A stretch of DNA of 64,000 nt from Anoplopoma fimbria (GCF_027596085.1 NC_072467.1:11043476-11107475), one strand, 5' to 3'; positions 27,414 to 41,435 are shown, numbered from the stretch's first letter. Translations and numbers: made by a program. The notes: generated by a model from the letters alone, not told the origin.

Positions 27414-28302
27414 GTGGACTTTTAGATTGACCAAAGATTGTACACATGGGGTAGGACATTAAAAATAATAAACTGAAAGCAATAAATGCCAGAACGGCAA
27501 AGGCCAGTGCATGTCAGTACAATACGCCTGTTAAGCTGCCTCACGGTCATGCACATGCTGTACACTGACCCTGCTTTGTGTGCTTATGGGTCAGTTAGTA
27601 TATTATAATAACTATTGATTAATAAGAATAATACTGGGCCATTTTCATCCAGTGGCACTGGCCAGATGTTATAGGCAACATAAGTGTCACATTTGTTATG
27701 AAGTTAACGTATAAAGGAACACAACCACAAACAACAAGAAAGTGATACTATATGCATGAAAAAAAACACAAGCATGAAAGGAACAGACAATGTAATAACA
27801 GATAAGAAATCATGCACAGGGTGTGTGTGTATGTTGACGTCCTAGTGAGCATCAGCCATCAGATATCTCGGAGAAAAAACATGGCTGGCATTCTCTATCA
27901 ACAATCTGTTCCCACTCGCCTTTCTCAATCTCCTCTTCTCTTTTCTTTCTTTCCCCTCTTGTCTCTTACAGTCTTGACATTATCATTCCTCCTCCGGACA
28001 AACCTCACATGACGTCACTGTAATCCAGTGGCCTACAAAAAAAAAAACCCTAACAGTAACTGACACTCACACAGTGTCTCACTTTACATATATTTTTACA
28101 CACATTTTACATGTATTGTTTTATGTCTCTTGTCTTTCTCCACCTCCTGCAGTCTTTATCTCAATCTCTCCACTTTATCTTTAAACCTCATCACCATCTC
28201 TTTTCTCCTCCTCTGTTGTCTGCTGGCACGACCCCACCCTCTCACTCAGTATCTATTTTTTTCGCTCTCTCACTCCTCTGCATTATGAGACTCTCAGCTG
28301 CA

Positions 28303-28316
28303 GTTGCCATGGTGAC
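28303..28316. promoter_or_regulatory. RFX X-box-like motif
   Basis: GTTGCCATGGTGAC has one perfect half site, and the second has one deviation. Motif match only. Confidence 0.35.
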
Positions 28317-28770
28317 CATCCTCATTTCCCAGGAATGCAATCCCCCCCCCTCTCTCTCTCTCCATCCATTCTGCTGCACCGTCCTCCATCAGCATCATCC
28401 TTTGCTTTCCCTCATCCATACATCGATGCCTTTTTCTACCCAGCCCTGTTTTGACCCCACCTCACCTCTCCTCCCTTCATCCCTCCTCTTATCCTCCCTC
28501 TTCTATTTCCCTCTCATTATACAAAAAAATACTCAATTCCACAATTCAGTCAATTAAATTGAGCTCATGGCATTGATATAGATGTCAGATGGACAGTCAA
28601 CGCATCTCACTAGCTCAGTATGCACACCGCCTTCTTAACCCTCTCTCCCGCCCTCCCTTTCTCTCCCACTCCCTCCCTCTCTCTTTAGCAGTTGCTAAAT
28701 AATGGAAGTGATGAAATATTAAATTGTTGTTCAGCCCTCCTGTAGACTGCCCCAATTGAGCCCTAACGCA

Positions 28771-28772
<2 letters not shown>

Positions 28773-28810
<38 letters not shown>
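28773..28810. repeat. (AC)n microsatellite
   Basis: About 38 bp of AC, followed by an ATGTATAT-rich stretch. Confidence 0.95.
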
Positions 28811-28813
<3 letters not shown>

Positions 28814-31029
28814 GTATATATATGTATCTGTGTGTAGTCTGTGCCATGCTCCAGTGGAGCTTCCGTTGCCACCCTCACAGGGCATCCTGCAACCACACCC
28901 ACGCACACACACATATATATACACATACACACGCACACACAGAATAAGAAGGTGGCAGATATGGGGCATGTACAGTACGTGCTGTTATATGAGTGGATCG
29001 TTAAAACACACTTAGTCGATAGCAGCCAGAGAGAGCAGTTAAAAAAAAATCAATCCTACCGTCCCCACCTCAACCCCGAGAGACATGGAGATGGAGGAGG
29101 AACAGGCACGGGTTTCCATGTTATAATAAGCATACATAAGTGTGTTAGAAACATTATGTATAAAACCTTTGTTGCAAGGCAGTATATCTATGAGGGAAGT
29201 GTCTGTCTCCGCCTTCTGTGGAGAAGATTATTGTAGCGACAGGCCTCCAAAATAGGAACAAATTGCAGCATCAAATGTTGGAAATGCAATGAGCTTCAGG
29301 TGCATGTGTTCACGATATGTGGGCTCTGATCTCTGTTCTGAAATCTCTCTGGGTGTGTTTTTTTCACTGTTCATCTAATAGCTGTTTTGAAGGTTGTTCT
29401 GACTCTGCGCTGCCAGTTTACTCATTGTTTGCTTATTATCAATTCTGTAGCCAGCTAAGAGGTAGGGGTCTTTATCCAGCGTATAGCTATAGCTGTACCA
29501 AAATGCTAACGGTGTTGTTTAAACATGGCACATTAAAGTCCAGTATATCTTTTTTTCCAATAGCTTCATACTATTAGCAATGGCCTCCTACATGAACACA
29601 ACATTTTCTGCAAACGTTAGAACAGTTCTGGTTATTTAACACAAAAATCTGTGTTTTTGTCAAAGCTCATCATAGGAGAATGAAAAAGATGAGGTACATC
29701 CATCAGGATTTAGTTACATTAGAATGTAAATCTGATTACAGTAGTGGGGTTGTTTGTACACAGTGACAGTCAAATCTGATCAAACCAACCCTACTCAGCC
29801 CTGATGAAGATGATTAAATTTGAAAAAACTGTTTAAGCTAGTATAGTCAATGGTAAGATCTATAAGCTGAAAATGTTTTTTCATGGTAGTTTAACCAACA
29901 TTTATGTCGGTGTTGCCATTCAAAACTTTTACTTTGATATTGATACTAGCTGGGATTATGAAGGAAGTCTATTTGTATTCATTTTACAATTAAACTTTTA
30001 TTCCTGCTACCATCAAATGAGCATGTTATCACCTTTAGCCCAAAGTCTAGTTAATAGTTACAGGAAGTGTGTCATTAAACTGGTTTCATTTCCTCCCTCC
30101 GATATAAAGATCAGTTAAAACAATTTTTAGTCACTATATAGAGTTGTGTTGCTATGGAGATATTCTTGTCTGGTGTGTCACACCTGCACATAAGCACAAA
30201 CACACACACGCAATCAAACATTAACTGTGAATATGAAGTGAGGCATTTTAACAGCAATTCTCATGACATAGACCCTCCTGTCACACCCACTGTAAGACAG
30301 TGAGAAATGGGTCACGAATGGAAAATGAGTTTGTCTGTGCACTATGGTTGTTAAAACGAGACCAATAGATATCATGAAAACACTCCCTGAAAACACCCCC
30401 ACACACACAGGGATCTCCATCTGTCTTGTCAAAAGCCATTCTTAAAAAAGGTAATTTCTCTTTCTTTCTCACTAACCAACTCTTCCTATCTGTGCTGTCC
30501 TGGGACTTCTTATTACAGATCTCTCTGCTGGACCTAGAAAACTGGATTGGAATACTTGTTGACTCCCCTTTATATAATCTCAGATTCTCTGTCAAACCAG
30601 TTCTTTTCTTTTTCTATTTCTGCTGTTCTTCCGTGGCCTTTCCTTTGTGAGAGTTAAAGACTGTGGTTGCTTGTTTTCTTGTGTTAAAAATAAGGAGGCA
30701 GCATCACTCATGATATGATTAATGGATCTTTGTTTGTGTAGTCTCCATTCTCTGACTGGTATGAAGTTTAGCATTGTGTTCTTAATGGCTCTGTGATTTA
30801 TTAGTCAAAGAGAGAAAAAAATCTGTTATTGCTAAATTGTTAATCCACACCACAGTAGATGAGCCAACATTTCCCAAGTTTAAGTAGCCTTAACATGGGT
30901 TGGAAAATATGTATTATTCCTTTCCATTTTATAGTTTAAATAATATTTTTCCTTTCCCTTTTTAACCATGCATTGCTTATTTATTCCATTTTATCCTTGC
31001 ATTCCATTTTGACTTTTCCCCGCTGATTC

Positions 31030-31078
31030 TGCTTTGCTACAACAATTTGATTTCCCCACAGGGATCAATAAATCCAGA
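31030..31078 (+). mobile_element. Probable retroposon 3' tail remnant
   Basis: The motif CAACAATTTGATTTCCCCAC followed by AGGGATCAATAAA resembles the conserved 3' end of teleost LINE/SINE elements. It is only about 50 bp, so the call is weak. Confidence 0.35.
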
Positions 31079-31334
31079 GATTCTCTCTATATCTGTGTCT
31101 GTTTTCCAAGTAAATCCCCCCCCCATTAACAGTCCCCCTTTGTGCACTGAGCTATCTCTCCTCTCACTTTGTCTCTTGTTGAGTATCAGTCTCTCGCCCA
31201 ATCTGCTTCTCTGTCACTCACTGCCTCCTTCCTCTCGCACTTCATCTATACTTAGATGCGACAGTGAGCTTTCACCCCTGCACTTTCCAAACATACCTCG
31301 TCCTCAGTGTCTACTTTTGAAGCAGACACAGACA

Positions 31335-31336
<2 letters not shown>

Positions 31337-31369
<33 letters not shown>
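31337..31369. repeat. (AC)n microsatellite
   Basis: About 33 bp of AC. Confidence 0.95.
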
Positions 31370-31370
<1 letters not shown>

Positions 31371-32340
31371 ATAATGACACACATCAACATAGAGTAAATG
31401 AAACCCAGATGAATCATGAAAAGAGTAACTTGATGGGACCTTGGAAAAAACGGGAGAAACAAATCCAATCAAACCCAGCACATCTCTGAACTTCACACAC
31501 TGTCGAATATATTCTTATATTAGTTTTTTTTGCACAAGGGAGACCATAAGAGCTGTTACATGAAGCGGATATAAACAACTGAAGAAGAGTTACAATATTC
31601 AGGATAACAAGTAGTTCCTATGTTTGGGTGTTGGCTCTCTGGCAGCTTAGCCTGCTAATTATACACATTATAGATGTGTGTATTGCTGCTTGTGTGTGTA
31701 TATTTGTGCCCTGCTGTCATCAGTGCCAACCATCGCTGGTGTGGATTCTTGGAGCCAGTTGGTTCTTGCATTATTACTAGCTCTTGAAAAAGTACATTTG
31801 CATTCTTAAGGAAAGTATATTTAACGTAAAAACAGGGATGGGAGCAGCTGATCTATGTGCAGTAATGTTGATGTTTTTTTCATTCTTACTGGAGTTAACA
31901 AGGTCCGTCAGACTGGCCACCAGTTAGTTATAGGCACCATGGTCAATTTACCAGTCAATTCTCATTGATGGCACTCATAGTGACTGGAAGTAGCTGAGAT
32001 GGTTTAAGGTTAAGAATGCCCTAAAGGCACTTTCCGTTAGAGTTGTTCTAAGCATGATCTTGGGAAGAGACCAATAAAAATCCATGGCATGCTGGAAAAG
32101 GCCTTGTGGAGCTTGGGGATCATTGCAGTAGTATAAATAAGCTGCTAAGGGAATATTAAGTGCTGCGCTGCATCTGCTGTTGGAATTATGGAAGACATGG
32201 AACGGAAACATGTATAAATATTCTAAAATAGGTTTTATTAATTTTAAGAAAAATGACAAGAGGTCATTGTCAATAAATTATGTCTATCATTGAGTTTTTT
32301 AGCGGGCAAAGGTATCAATTTGATTACTTGTTACTACCAT

Positions 32341-32342
<2 letters not shown>

Positions 32343-32375
<33 letters not shown>
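32343..32375. repeat. (CAAT)n microsatellite
   Basis: About eight CAAT units. Confidence 0.95.
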
Positions 32376-32378
<3 letters not shown>

Positions 32379-32446
32379 TGTTGCATGGCTTACCAATATT
32401 ACTCAATTTCCAGCCACACATACAACATTAAATCACACAATACTAG

Positions 32447-32704
32447 TGCTGAAACAATCAACAGAGAATGAATAGGCAATGAATAGGCAACTAATCATTT
32501 CAGCCATTTTGCTGGAAAACATACCAACTATTCTCTGATTCAAGTTTATTAAATGTGAGGACTTGTTTCTTTCTGTGTCTTATATGATAGTCAACTGAAT
32601 ATAGTTGGGTTCTAGGGTAATGGTTGGATAAAATAGGGAATACGAAGATGTGATGACATTTATAGACCAAACAATTAAAACAATTAAATAAATTGTTGCA
32701 GTCC
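32447..32704. repeat. MITE-like interspersed repeat (GATTAATCG-rich family), degraded
   Basis: The copy begins GTGCTGAAACAATCAACAGA and contains TTCTCTGATTCAAGTTTATT, AAATGTGAGGACTTG, TTTATAGACCAAACAATTAA and ends AATAAATTGTTGCAGTCC. The two ends are roughly inverted (GCTGAAACAATCAA against ATTAAATAAATTGTTGCAGT). The order matches a repeat I know from many teleosts, in which GATTAATCG units flank such a core. It includes an 11-bp tandem AATGAATAGGC at 32467-32488. Confidence 0.6.
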
Positions 32705-33286
32705 AAGACCTAAAAAAAATAAATAAAGGTTTTGAAGCAAAATTCAGAGCTGTGGCAATCTAGCCCCTTTCATACAGTAAATAGTTGATCTAAACCCCCA
32801 GGTCATGAACACCAGGGAGTCATGAGATCATCTGTGATGGTGGATTTTTTTTTTTATTCCTGACAAATGTCTAAGTTTGTAAAGGCTCAATTCATGTTTT
32901 CATTCTAGCCTTTTTCAGCTGTTGCTTCTTAGTTGAATTCAAACGCAGTATACATGTTTTTCTTACATACATTCAAAGTAGAAGTATCAAATGTGGAGCC
33001 ATGCAGTGACTGTAGCATTATGCAGTTGAATACAGAGCCTGTGTTTGCTGAGAGAGTGTGAGAAAGAAAGGAGAGGGGGATGGGATGGAGAGATGCAAAG
33101 GAGTGATGCAGAAGAGGAGAGGGTAAGGGTATGAAAATAAGAGGGGAGAGAGAATTTGTTGGGGCCCCCATTCCAACCAATAGCATGTGAATAGACAATG
33201 CCAGAACACTGCATCCAATCACATGAAAGATAGGTGGTCGGGTGACTGCATGTCTGCGTGTTCCATGGAAGTGGCCGGCTAGCCTG

Positions 33287-33300
33287 GTTGCTACGGTAAC
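33287..33300. promoter_or_regulatory. RFX X-box-like motif
   Basis: GTTGCTACGGTAAC has two half sites with a 2-nt spacer, in a locally CpG-containing stretch. Motif match only. Confidence 0.4.
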
Positions 33301-34527
33301 TGGTCGGTATCCTAGAGACTGGCAAAAGGGCTTACAGAAAACTGAAGGGTAAGACACCCAGAGAAAAAAGAGACCGTTTGGAAAAAGGCAAAACCTCATC
33401 CGATATCCACACCATAGGGTTTAGAAGAGCACACACACGTACACGCTTCTATATGACATGTAACACTGTGTGTGTCTTTGTGTGTGTGTTTGTGTATTTG
33501 GGGTGCTGTGGCCATTAGAGATAAGAGTTGTTGAATTAGATTATCTTATTTCCACAGCTACAAACACACACATGTCAACACACACAGCAGAAACAGCAAA
33601 TACTGCTACTGGAGTCAGGCCTGATGCCTCATTGAACTATAAATAATATTTCAGTCACTCAAACAGAAGCATTCTAGATGAGCCCAGCCCAGATATGCCT
33701 GTGTATGTCTGTGAAACATCTGAATGAAGGTGTGTTGAGTCGTCGTTTTGTATGTGCCTATTTTACATGAGAAAAGAGCAGCTTTTATGTGTGTTTCCTG
33801 TTCAATAGCAGAGCATCAATATTTGTCCTTTTTCATTTCGATAAGTGGCTTTCAGTGAATTTTCAGACCATATCTCCATGGAGAATTTGTACGCTGAACA
33901 TGTATTACCATTGTTCGCTTTGGATGATTTCAGAAGTGTGACGTTGTATTATTAATGTGATTATTACAAAGAAGTGAGGCCATATACCATATATGTGTGC
34001 AGACAGGTGATGATGCATAGGGAATAGGGTAAAATGACCCTGAGGAAGCCTTTCCCAGGGGCAATAATTTAAATTTATATCACATACAGTCACTTCTTGT
34101 TAACAATCATACAAAGTCACTCTTGACCACTGAATACTGGCTTTGATCTTATCCCCCCCCCTTACCAGATAATTTTTTTTTGCTTGAGTCTGTTTGATGT
34201 TGTCCTTTGAGGGCGGGTCACACCAGAAAGTGGCACAGTGAAATCCATCCACATGTCCTCGAGGAAAAGGCAGTGCTAAAAACATGGTGACACAGGGCCT
34301 ACTAGCAGTGGACAGTTGGTGTACTAGTGCAGATGGCTTGCTAACGGCTAATGTGCTAGCAGGCTAGGAACATGCTAGCTCTAGTAGTCAGTAATAATAG
34401 CTCTCCGAACTGCTTTCTGTTTCTCTCTGTACTGTGCAATGTCATCCTCCCTTGCATTCTGTTCACAGGATTGTACATTATTTAATTTAATTAAAAGTTA
34501 CTGAAAAAGGAAAACTCTAGCTAGCTA

Positions 34528-34818
34528 GGGGCGGCTGTGGCGTAGTGGAGAGCAAGGTAGTTCTCCAATCAGAAGGTCGGTGGTTCGATACCCGGCTTCA
34601 GCAGTCGATGTGTCCTTGGGCAAGACACTTAACCCCAAGTTGCTCCCGAAGGCTTGCCATCGGTGTGGACTGGATGTTGTATGAATGTTAGTTAGAGTCT
34701 GATGCATGGTAGCCCTGTCATCAGTGTGTGAATGGGTGAATGATATGTAATATACTACTGATTGTAAGTCGCTTTGGATAAAAGCGTCTGCTAAATGACT
34801 GTAATGTAATGTAATGTA
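34528..34818 (+). mobile_element. tRNA-derived SINE with V-SINE-like 3' tail
   Basis: The 5' part is tRNA-like, with an A box near 34538-34553 (GTGGCGTAGTGGAGAGC) and a B box near 34581-34592 (GGTTCGATACC), the internal RNA polymerase III promoter. A central domain (TGTCCTTGGGCAAGACACTT) is widely shared among teleost SINEs. The 3' end reads GCTTTGGATAAAAGCGTCTG and then CTAAATGACTG with a (TAATG)n tail. A possible target duplication TAGCTAGCT is at 34518-34526 and 34821-34829, but its low complexity makes this uncertain. The element is antisense to gnao1. It is not a functional tRNA gene, as the anticodon arm is degenerate and the transcript continues into the SINE body. Confidence 0.88.
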
Positions 34819-35543
34819 GTTAGCTAGCTTACTTACTGCGAGTTGTGTTAACAGTTTTCTTTTTTTTAATGCTCAATAATCAATTTCTTGTAATAATGAG
34901 GAAAGATTTTCAGTAGCAGATTGTAAAAAGCAGGAACACCCAAACTTTCTTGTTTTAGAAAATTTTAAGACTTTGAAAATGATTAAGATTATGAAAATGC
35001 ATGTGTGTTTTTCTCGACCTTGAATGCCTGTGTGTAGCCAGTGAGGTTGGGGGTTGTAGACCACAGTGTGTTTGTTTGTTTGAGTGTGTGTGTGCATGTG
35101 TTACAGCCTATGTGGGTTCATAAGTCATAAAAACGCAAGCACACATCTGGCTCTAACACTCATCCTACTGTGATAAAACTGTGCAGTGTTATGCATGTGT
35201 GTTCGTGCATGTGTGTGTCATCACCCCGTGGGCAGAATTTTTTGCGGTACAAGACTAGAAAGCAGCAGAGATGTGCTGGCTGGCTGACTTAACACACAAA
35301 CAAGAACATTTTCCTTCCTTGTTTTTCACCCATTTTCCTCTCTTTCTCTCACCACTCAGCCCATTACTCTGGTCTATTCAAGCTGCCCTCCCTTTTTCTC
35401 TGTTAGTGGGCTGAAGGAAAGTGAAGAGAAGCAGCTTTGGACAGAGAACAGCTCAACCTCACAGAGAGTGAGGACTGTGCTGAGGCATATTACTGTACGC
35501 ATGACAGAACTCATACAGAACTCGCTATAGCAGGGAACCCACA

Positions 35544-35546
<3 letters not shown>

Positions 35547-35588
<42 letters not shown>
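35547..35588. repeat. (TC)n microsatellite
   Basis: About 42 bp of TC within a longer pyrimidine-rich stretch to about 35620. Confidence 0.95.
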
Positions 35589-35592
<4 letters not shown>

Positions 35593-37296
35593 CTCTCCCT
35601 CCCTCCTCTCTCTCTACATGTGCCGAGAAAAACAATCGGAGCACAAATCTGAAATGATAACCATGGTAATCCATAAATGATTTATCTGTGGTGAAGTAGA
35701 AGACAACAGAGTTGATATGACATTTAATGTAAGGGCCTGGTCTGTGTCAACTGCAACTTTATAATGATGATCAAAAGCATTGAGCTGAAACTACAACACA
35801 CGTTATGTCTACAACAGTATACATTTTTTTTACATTTTTACTGCCGCCTGCAGCCATTACTTTTACTCGAGCAGAAAGACAAAGAACATCAGGAATTGTC
35901 AGTTTAAGAAACCACAGCAATGCTGACAAAGCCGTTTTACTTTTGAATATGTACTACAGAAAAAAAATGTTTTATGCAATTATGCAAAATATAAAAACAA
36001 TAACATAAAAAAAACTTCCAAAGTGAGCTCAGCCAGCTGCAGCTGCAGCCAAACTAAAAGTTGGGGATAGTTGAACAGCATCCAATCAGTAAAAAGAGAT
36101 GGAGGGAGGACCCCAATGAGAATGGCTGAGAGTGGGAGAGAAGGAAGAGACTACAGCCATTAAAAGTCCAGACACATTGGGGCCCATGTTGTGTCATTGC
36201 CCGACACACACAAAGCAGGAGAGTGAGGGAGGCCTTTGAGGAAGACTTAGGACAATTCCAAGAGCCTCAACGTCAGAGTTGGGTGGACATCTTAAAGCCC
36301 TCGTAGTCATGATTGAATGCTGGAGACTGCAGACGCTGAAAATACTGCTGTGATGTGCTCATACGATGAAAGGATGCTCCAACATCTGGGATGAAAATCC
36401 AACATAATCAATACAGCTTAAAGATTTTTTTCTCTCTTAAGTCACCTCTGTCAGATTGATTGAAAACATAGTATGTCTGTAAGAAATTTGCTGAGTGCAG
36501 TTTAAATCCTGTCTGCACACATATATGGTATATGGCCAATGAAGCTATGAACTCCATGTCTATTTAGGCACAACACAGAACAATAGTCAAACTGAGGAAA
36601 TGTAAAATTTGAGGGGAATATTTAACTGTGATTCGTACCAAATTGCAAATATTTTCTATAAATTAAAATCCAATTCATGTATATGTGGCCTATTATATCA
36701 AACAAGAATTGGTTGTACTAAACGCAATCTTGAAATTGGCTTTCTGTTCTGCCTATCCATGGCATTCAAAACTTCAGTTACATTTATTGAAACATAGTGA
36801 CATAGTTGGCAGATAAGTTATGGTTATAATGACAAACTGCTGGACACAGTTTTGATATGTGACTGACAACCCCTCATGATAAGGCAATGACAGTCACCTG
36901 ACAGGGCAGACTGCTTCACGGAATTGAATCCTGGAGGTTTCAATTTAGTGCATTTAGGGCAGTAAGCTGAAAACAAATATAGCAAGCTGCCTGACAATGA
37001 AGCCAGGTGGCCATCTAGATCGTCTCCCACTCTGTGGTTCTCTAATGAACAGCAGAAAGAAGCTTTTTTTTTTTTTTCAAATATCAAAAATTATACAGAT
37101 GGTGTTTCTTCTTTCACCAAAAAGAATAAATGCACAATGCAAGACCACACTTTCATCTTGTCTGGCTTCTCAAACACCCTTTCATCCCAAAGGAGTCTGA
37201 ACACTGTGTTCCATCACTATTTACTGCATATCGAATTGTGTTCGTAAGTAAACATTTACTTACATTGTAGTGACATTTTCAATCACGGTAGGATAC

Positions 37297-37346
37297 ATGG
37301 ATGGATGGATGGATGGATGGATGGATGGATGGATGGATGGATGGAT
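37297..37346. repeat. (GGAT)n microsatellite
   Basis: About 12 GGAT units. Confidence 0.97.
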
Positions 37347-37509
37347 AAATATGGGTATGAAGCGAAGATGGTGAGGGATTGAGAGAAGGTTAGAGGGAAG
37401 AAAGGAAGGATGGAGGGAGGAGGAGAGAGAAGGACAAGTGGACAGGACGTACGGATAGATGGACTCTTTCTTTTCCATCTCACATGTGCACAGGGGAATA
37501 GGTCTTGTG

Positions 37510-37527
37510 CCCCCCCCCCCCACACAC

Positions 37528-37568
<41 letters not shown>

Positions 37569-37570
37569 GA
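37510..37570. repeat. C12 run, short AC, then (ACAG)n
   Basis: Twelve C, a short ACAC stretch and about ten ACAG/CAGA units form a compound microsatellite. Confidence 0.95.
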
Positions 37571-37940
37571 GACAGACACACCGCACACACACCGCACACA
37601 CACACAGGGGACACCCCATTTAAGGCTAAATTATTAATGGAAAGACAGATGCAGCTTTTTATCAAGTTAATTATTGAAGAAAGATGAATTAGAGGGAGGG
37701 AGGAGAAAGAGTGAAGGGATGACGGGAAAAAAAGAGAAGAGACAAAGGAGTATTTCTTTTTTTTTCTTTAAATAGTTCACCAAAAACCATCTCAAACAGA
37801 AGGCTGACCTCTTCACATCTATATTTCTGTTCTGTCCCTTGACCTTCATCTCCTTTTCTTCATTTTTTGCTCCCACATCAACAGTGGTCATCTTGATTTT
37901 CCCTTCAGCATCTCTTTCTCCCTCCCTCTCAGGTGCCCCT

Positions 37941-37954
37941 GTTACCATGGCAAC
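37941..37954. promoter_or_regulatory. RFX X-box-like motif (full site)
   Basis: GTTACCATGGCAAC fits the symmetric X-box GTTRCC-N2-GGYAAC bound by RFX dimers. Location is intron 3, just after a pyrimidine-rich stretch. Motif match only. Confidence 0.5.
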
Positions 37955-38525
37955 AGCAGACATCAGAATTAATCACCTAGAGCGCTCACTTCTCTTGCAG
38001 CTACGCTATGCACATGCAAGCACACACACGCACATGTATCCACACGGTGTGTCAGGTTGACATGACACTGTCCTCATTGCGGACTCCAGCTGACTCCACA
38101 TAACTGCAACACTTGTTCAGTATCTTCCCGGACAGACACAATGTTGAAGAGTTGAGGCTTTGATTCAAAGAACACAATGACAAAAACAACAAAGATCCCA
38201 AGATTGAAGATACAAAAAAAATCATAAAATTTCATAATACTGACATTCAAATGTATGCATGTAAAGAGGAATTAAAGTTTTCGGATTATTATTTAAACCA
38301 TTTCATCAAAAAATAAAATTAATCAAGACTCAATCAAGTTAATAAAGTAACCCTTTAATTGCATAACTTTCATGTTGTGCATCATGCTGCTGTCTACCAA
38401 ATCTTAGCGGGAATTTCAGCGGATGGACATTCTCACGTATTAACGGAGAGCAATGCTCAAACACTGCATTTGCATCATCTGCAAGGAAGAGTGCAACGAG
38501 CAGTGTAAAGTTGCAAATCAAGGAT

Positions 38526-38527
<2 letters not shown>

Positions 38528-38594
<67 letters not shown>
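38528..38594. repeat. (GT)n microsatellite
   Basis: About 67 bp of GT on the plus strand. Confidence 0.97.
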
Positions 38595-38600
<6 letters not shown>

Positions 38601-38767
38601 GGAATAATCACTGAGCAAAGCTGGGGAATCGTGTCTCTAATGGAAAGCTGATGCTCCGTGTGTCTAAATGTGAGAGCTGTGTGCGCTGAGAGTTGGATAA
38701 CGCTGCTCTTGAGGTGCACAAAAATACAGCTCTATTGACCAAAGACAGGAAGAGAGAAGGGCAAAGG

Positions 38768-38794
38768 GAGAGAGAGAGAGAGAGAGAGAGAGAC
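38768..38794. repeat. (AG)n microsatellite
   Basis: About 27 bp of AG. Confidence 0.95.
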
Positions 38795-39339
38795 TCATGC
38801 TGATGGTATCTGCTAACCTTCAATTAGCAGCAGTAGTCAGCAGGGCATTGATTAGCCTCTAAATGCCAGAGTGGTGTGCAAACACCCACATCCAAAGACA
38901 CACACACTCATGCACAAGTAAGAAATGAATGTCACAAGTCTTTCGTGGAGATGAGACGTTCATGGACACTAATGGTGAAATGAGGATCAACAATAATAAA
39001 TCTAACAGTGTTGCAGATTTAGTCATAACACAAGTCATCACAGCTGCATCAATCTTATACCACGATCACAGTGACAGCAGCTTTACACTGCAGGAAAGAC
39101 AACAAAAGTAGCACATTTATCTTCACCATGTTTCCTTTGTGTCAGAGAGGTGTTGACTTGCCTCCACATCTAAACTGAAACTAAATTCACAAAAGGTTAA
39201 TATTGATTGCAGGGCTTTTCAATTGGTTTGTATTTGACTGTATAGGTTTTTATTGTGTCTTCAAACAACACTGTGCCAGTCCACTATTTTAGCCATTTCT
39301 GAAAACTTTTCCTGACCAGGGCTTCCTGAATTAATTACA

Positions 39340-39720
39340 TTAACAAACTGCCTTTTCTTTCCAAGGACCATGCTGAACAATTGCTTTCAAATCTGCTTTT
39401 TAGCAATTTCAGTCAGGCTTCATGGAACACCAATGCAGCAAGACTGCTCTCCTTAATAATCTTCTTACTGCAATCCCTGGAACATGATCTATTTTAGCTC
39501 TCTTTGACCTTTGCGCCGCCTTTGACACCACTGATCATTGGATGTTAAATATTGACCTGTGCATGGGAATCTATACTTTATCTTTAAATTGGTTTTACTC
39601 CTTAATTACAGCATTGAAGAATATCATGTACGTAGGTAACCTACGGGAAACTTCTGGCTCTGTTCTTAGACTCCTCATGTTTCATTTATATACAGCCCCT
39701 GGTTCATATTATGCAGAAAT
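39340..39720 (+). pseudogene. Degenerate LINE reverse transcriptase fragment (L2-like)
   Basis: Read on the plus strand in shifting frames, this stretch gives pieces of a non-LTR retrotransposon reverse transcriptase. FQSGFMEHQCSKTALLNNLL corresponds to the family's FQSGFR.HHSTETALL. LFDLCAAFDTTDH corresponds to motif A with the catalytic Asp (LLDLSAAFDTVDH). Then come LSLNWFYSLIT and VGNLRETSGSVLRLLMFHLY, which correspond to the GVPQGSVLGPLLFSLY motif. Frameshifts and substitutions show it is long dead. The motif set fits the L2/Maui-like LINEs common in teleosts. No 5' or 3' end is visible. It lies antisense in gnao1 intron 3. Confidence 0.75.
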
Positions 39721-40957
39721 ATCACATTATGGCCCCTTTAATGAGCATGATACTCAGTTGTGACTTTTAAATAATCAAAAATGGTCCAGATAACATAGAA
39801 ATAGAGCTTCAGGTCAGTGTGCGTTTTGACAGCTTTTTTATTGGATTAAATCCAAAGTGGCAGAAACAAGAAAGTTACTCGCACCCTTGCCTCTTTCTCC
39901 ACGCCACTGGGAGGAATATGAATATGGCTGGTATTTTTTTCATCAGTTTACTTTCAGTTCCCCCTTTTCTCGACTTGTTGTTTTGCCATCTATCTTTTCT
40001 TCATCTCCCCTCAGACTGCTTTTGTCTCTAGTGCTCCATCTGAATGGCTTTTACTGCGTAAGTGCAAAAAGAATTAACAGCATGCTGACCGTGTGAGGTA
40101 AACTGTGTGTGAATGTGGCCAGCAGGATGTGTAAGCCTGTAGGAGCAATGCATCAACATTGCATGTCGTAAAGGGATATGTGCCCATCCTTGCGTATGTG
40201 GACTGTGTCATCTCTGACTGGTGTGCGTGTGTAGCTATAGATCAGGGTAGACAGTGCCTGGCTGGAAAACAACTGAGTCAGAGTTTCACTACCTGGTCAG
40301 AGACAGAACACGGAGGCCAAGCACTCGCACAGTATGCTCCCTGACACTGACACACACGCACACGTTCCTTGAAAATTCTTATAGATTCACAGCTTGGCGT
40401 AAACAGAAAGGATTTCATCACTTCTATCAACACTTTGATTTGACAACACAATAACTTTTTGATTATGGAAACACCCCTCTGATTTGTATCGACCCAGTCA
40501 GCTTTAAAAGAGTACTACAAGTACAGGCTAAACCATCGACCCATCAGATGGATTAGTAAAAGAACAGGAAGAAAGATATACATCATAACTGAATTAATGT
40601 GATGAGAAGATGAGAGGATTTCATCCACAGATGATGTTTTTGTACAGCTAAATCACTTTCATTCACGTCAAGAGTAGCTGCTGTAATGACTTGATATTCC
40701 TTCCTGATACAAGTAATTTATATCATCTGAGTTGAGTCTGCGTGTGTGTTTAATTTTACATTTTGGATAAGCTTTGATCCAGAAATTAAAGTGCATATGC
40801 TGCAAAAAAGGGATTTTATAATGTTTGAATTATAAAGCTTCTCTACCTACTAATTTGCAGTGCAGGTGCACTCATTATTTGTTCTCTGCTTTGCTTACAT
40901 TTCAAACTGGGTTTTTTTGCTACTTTTTCCTGCCTTTTTTCCCCACTCTGCAGACTA

Positions 40958-41435
<478 letters not shown>

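Noticed and set aside
34528..34600. Possible tRNA gene
   Set aside because: The A and B boxes are present, but the stems are degenerate and a SINE body with a teleost tail follows directly. The same applies to 59347-59415.
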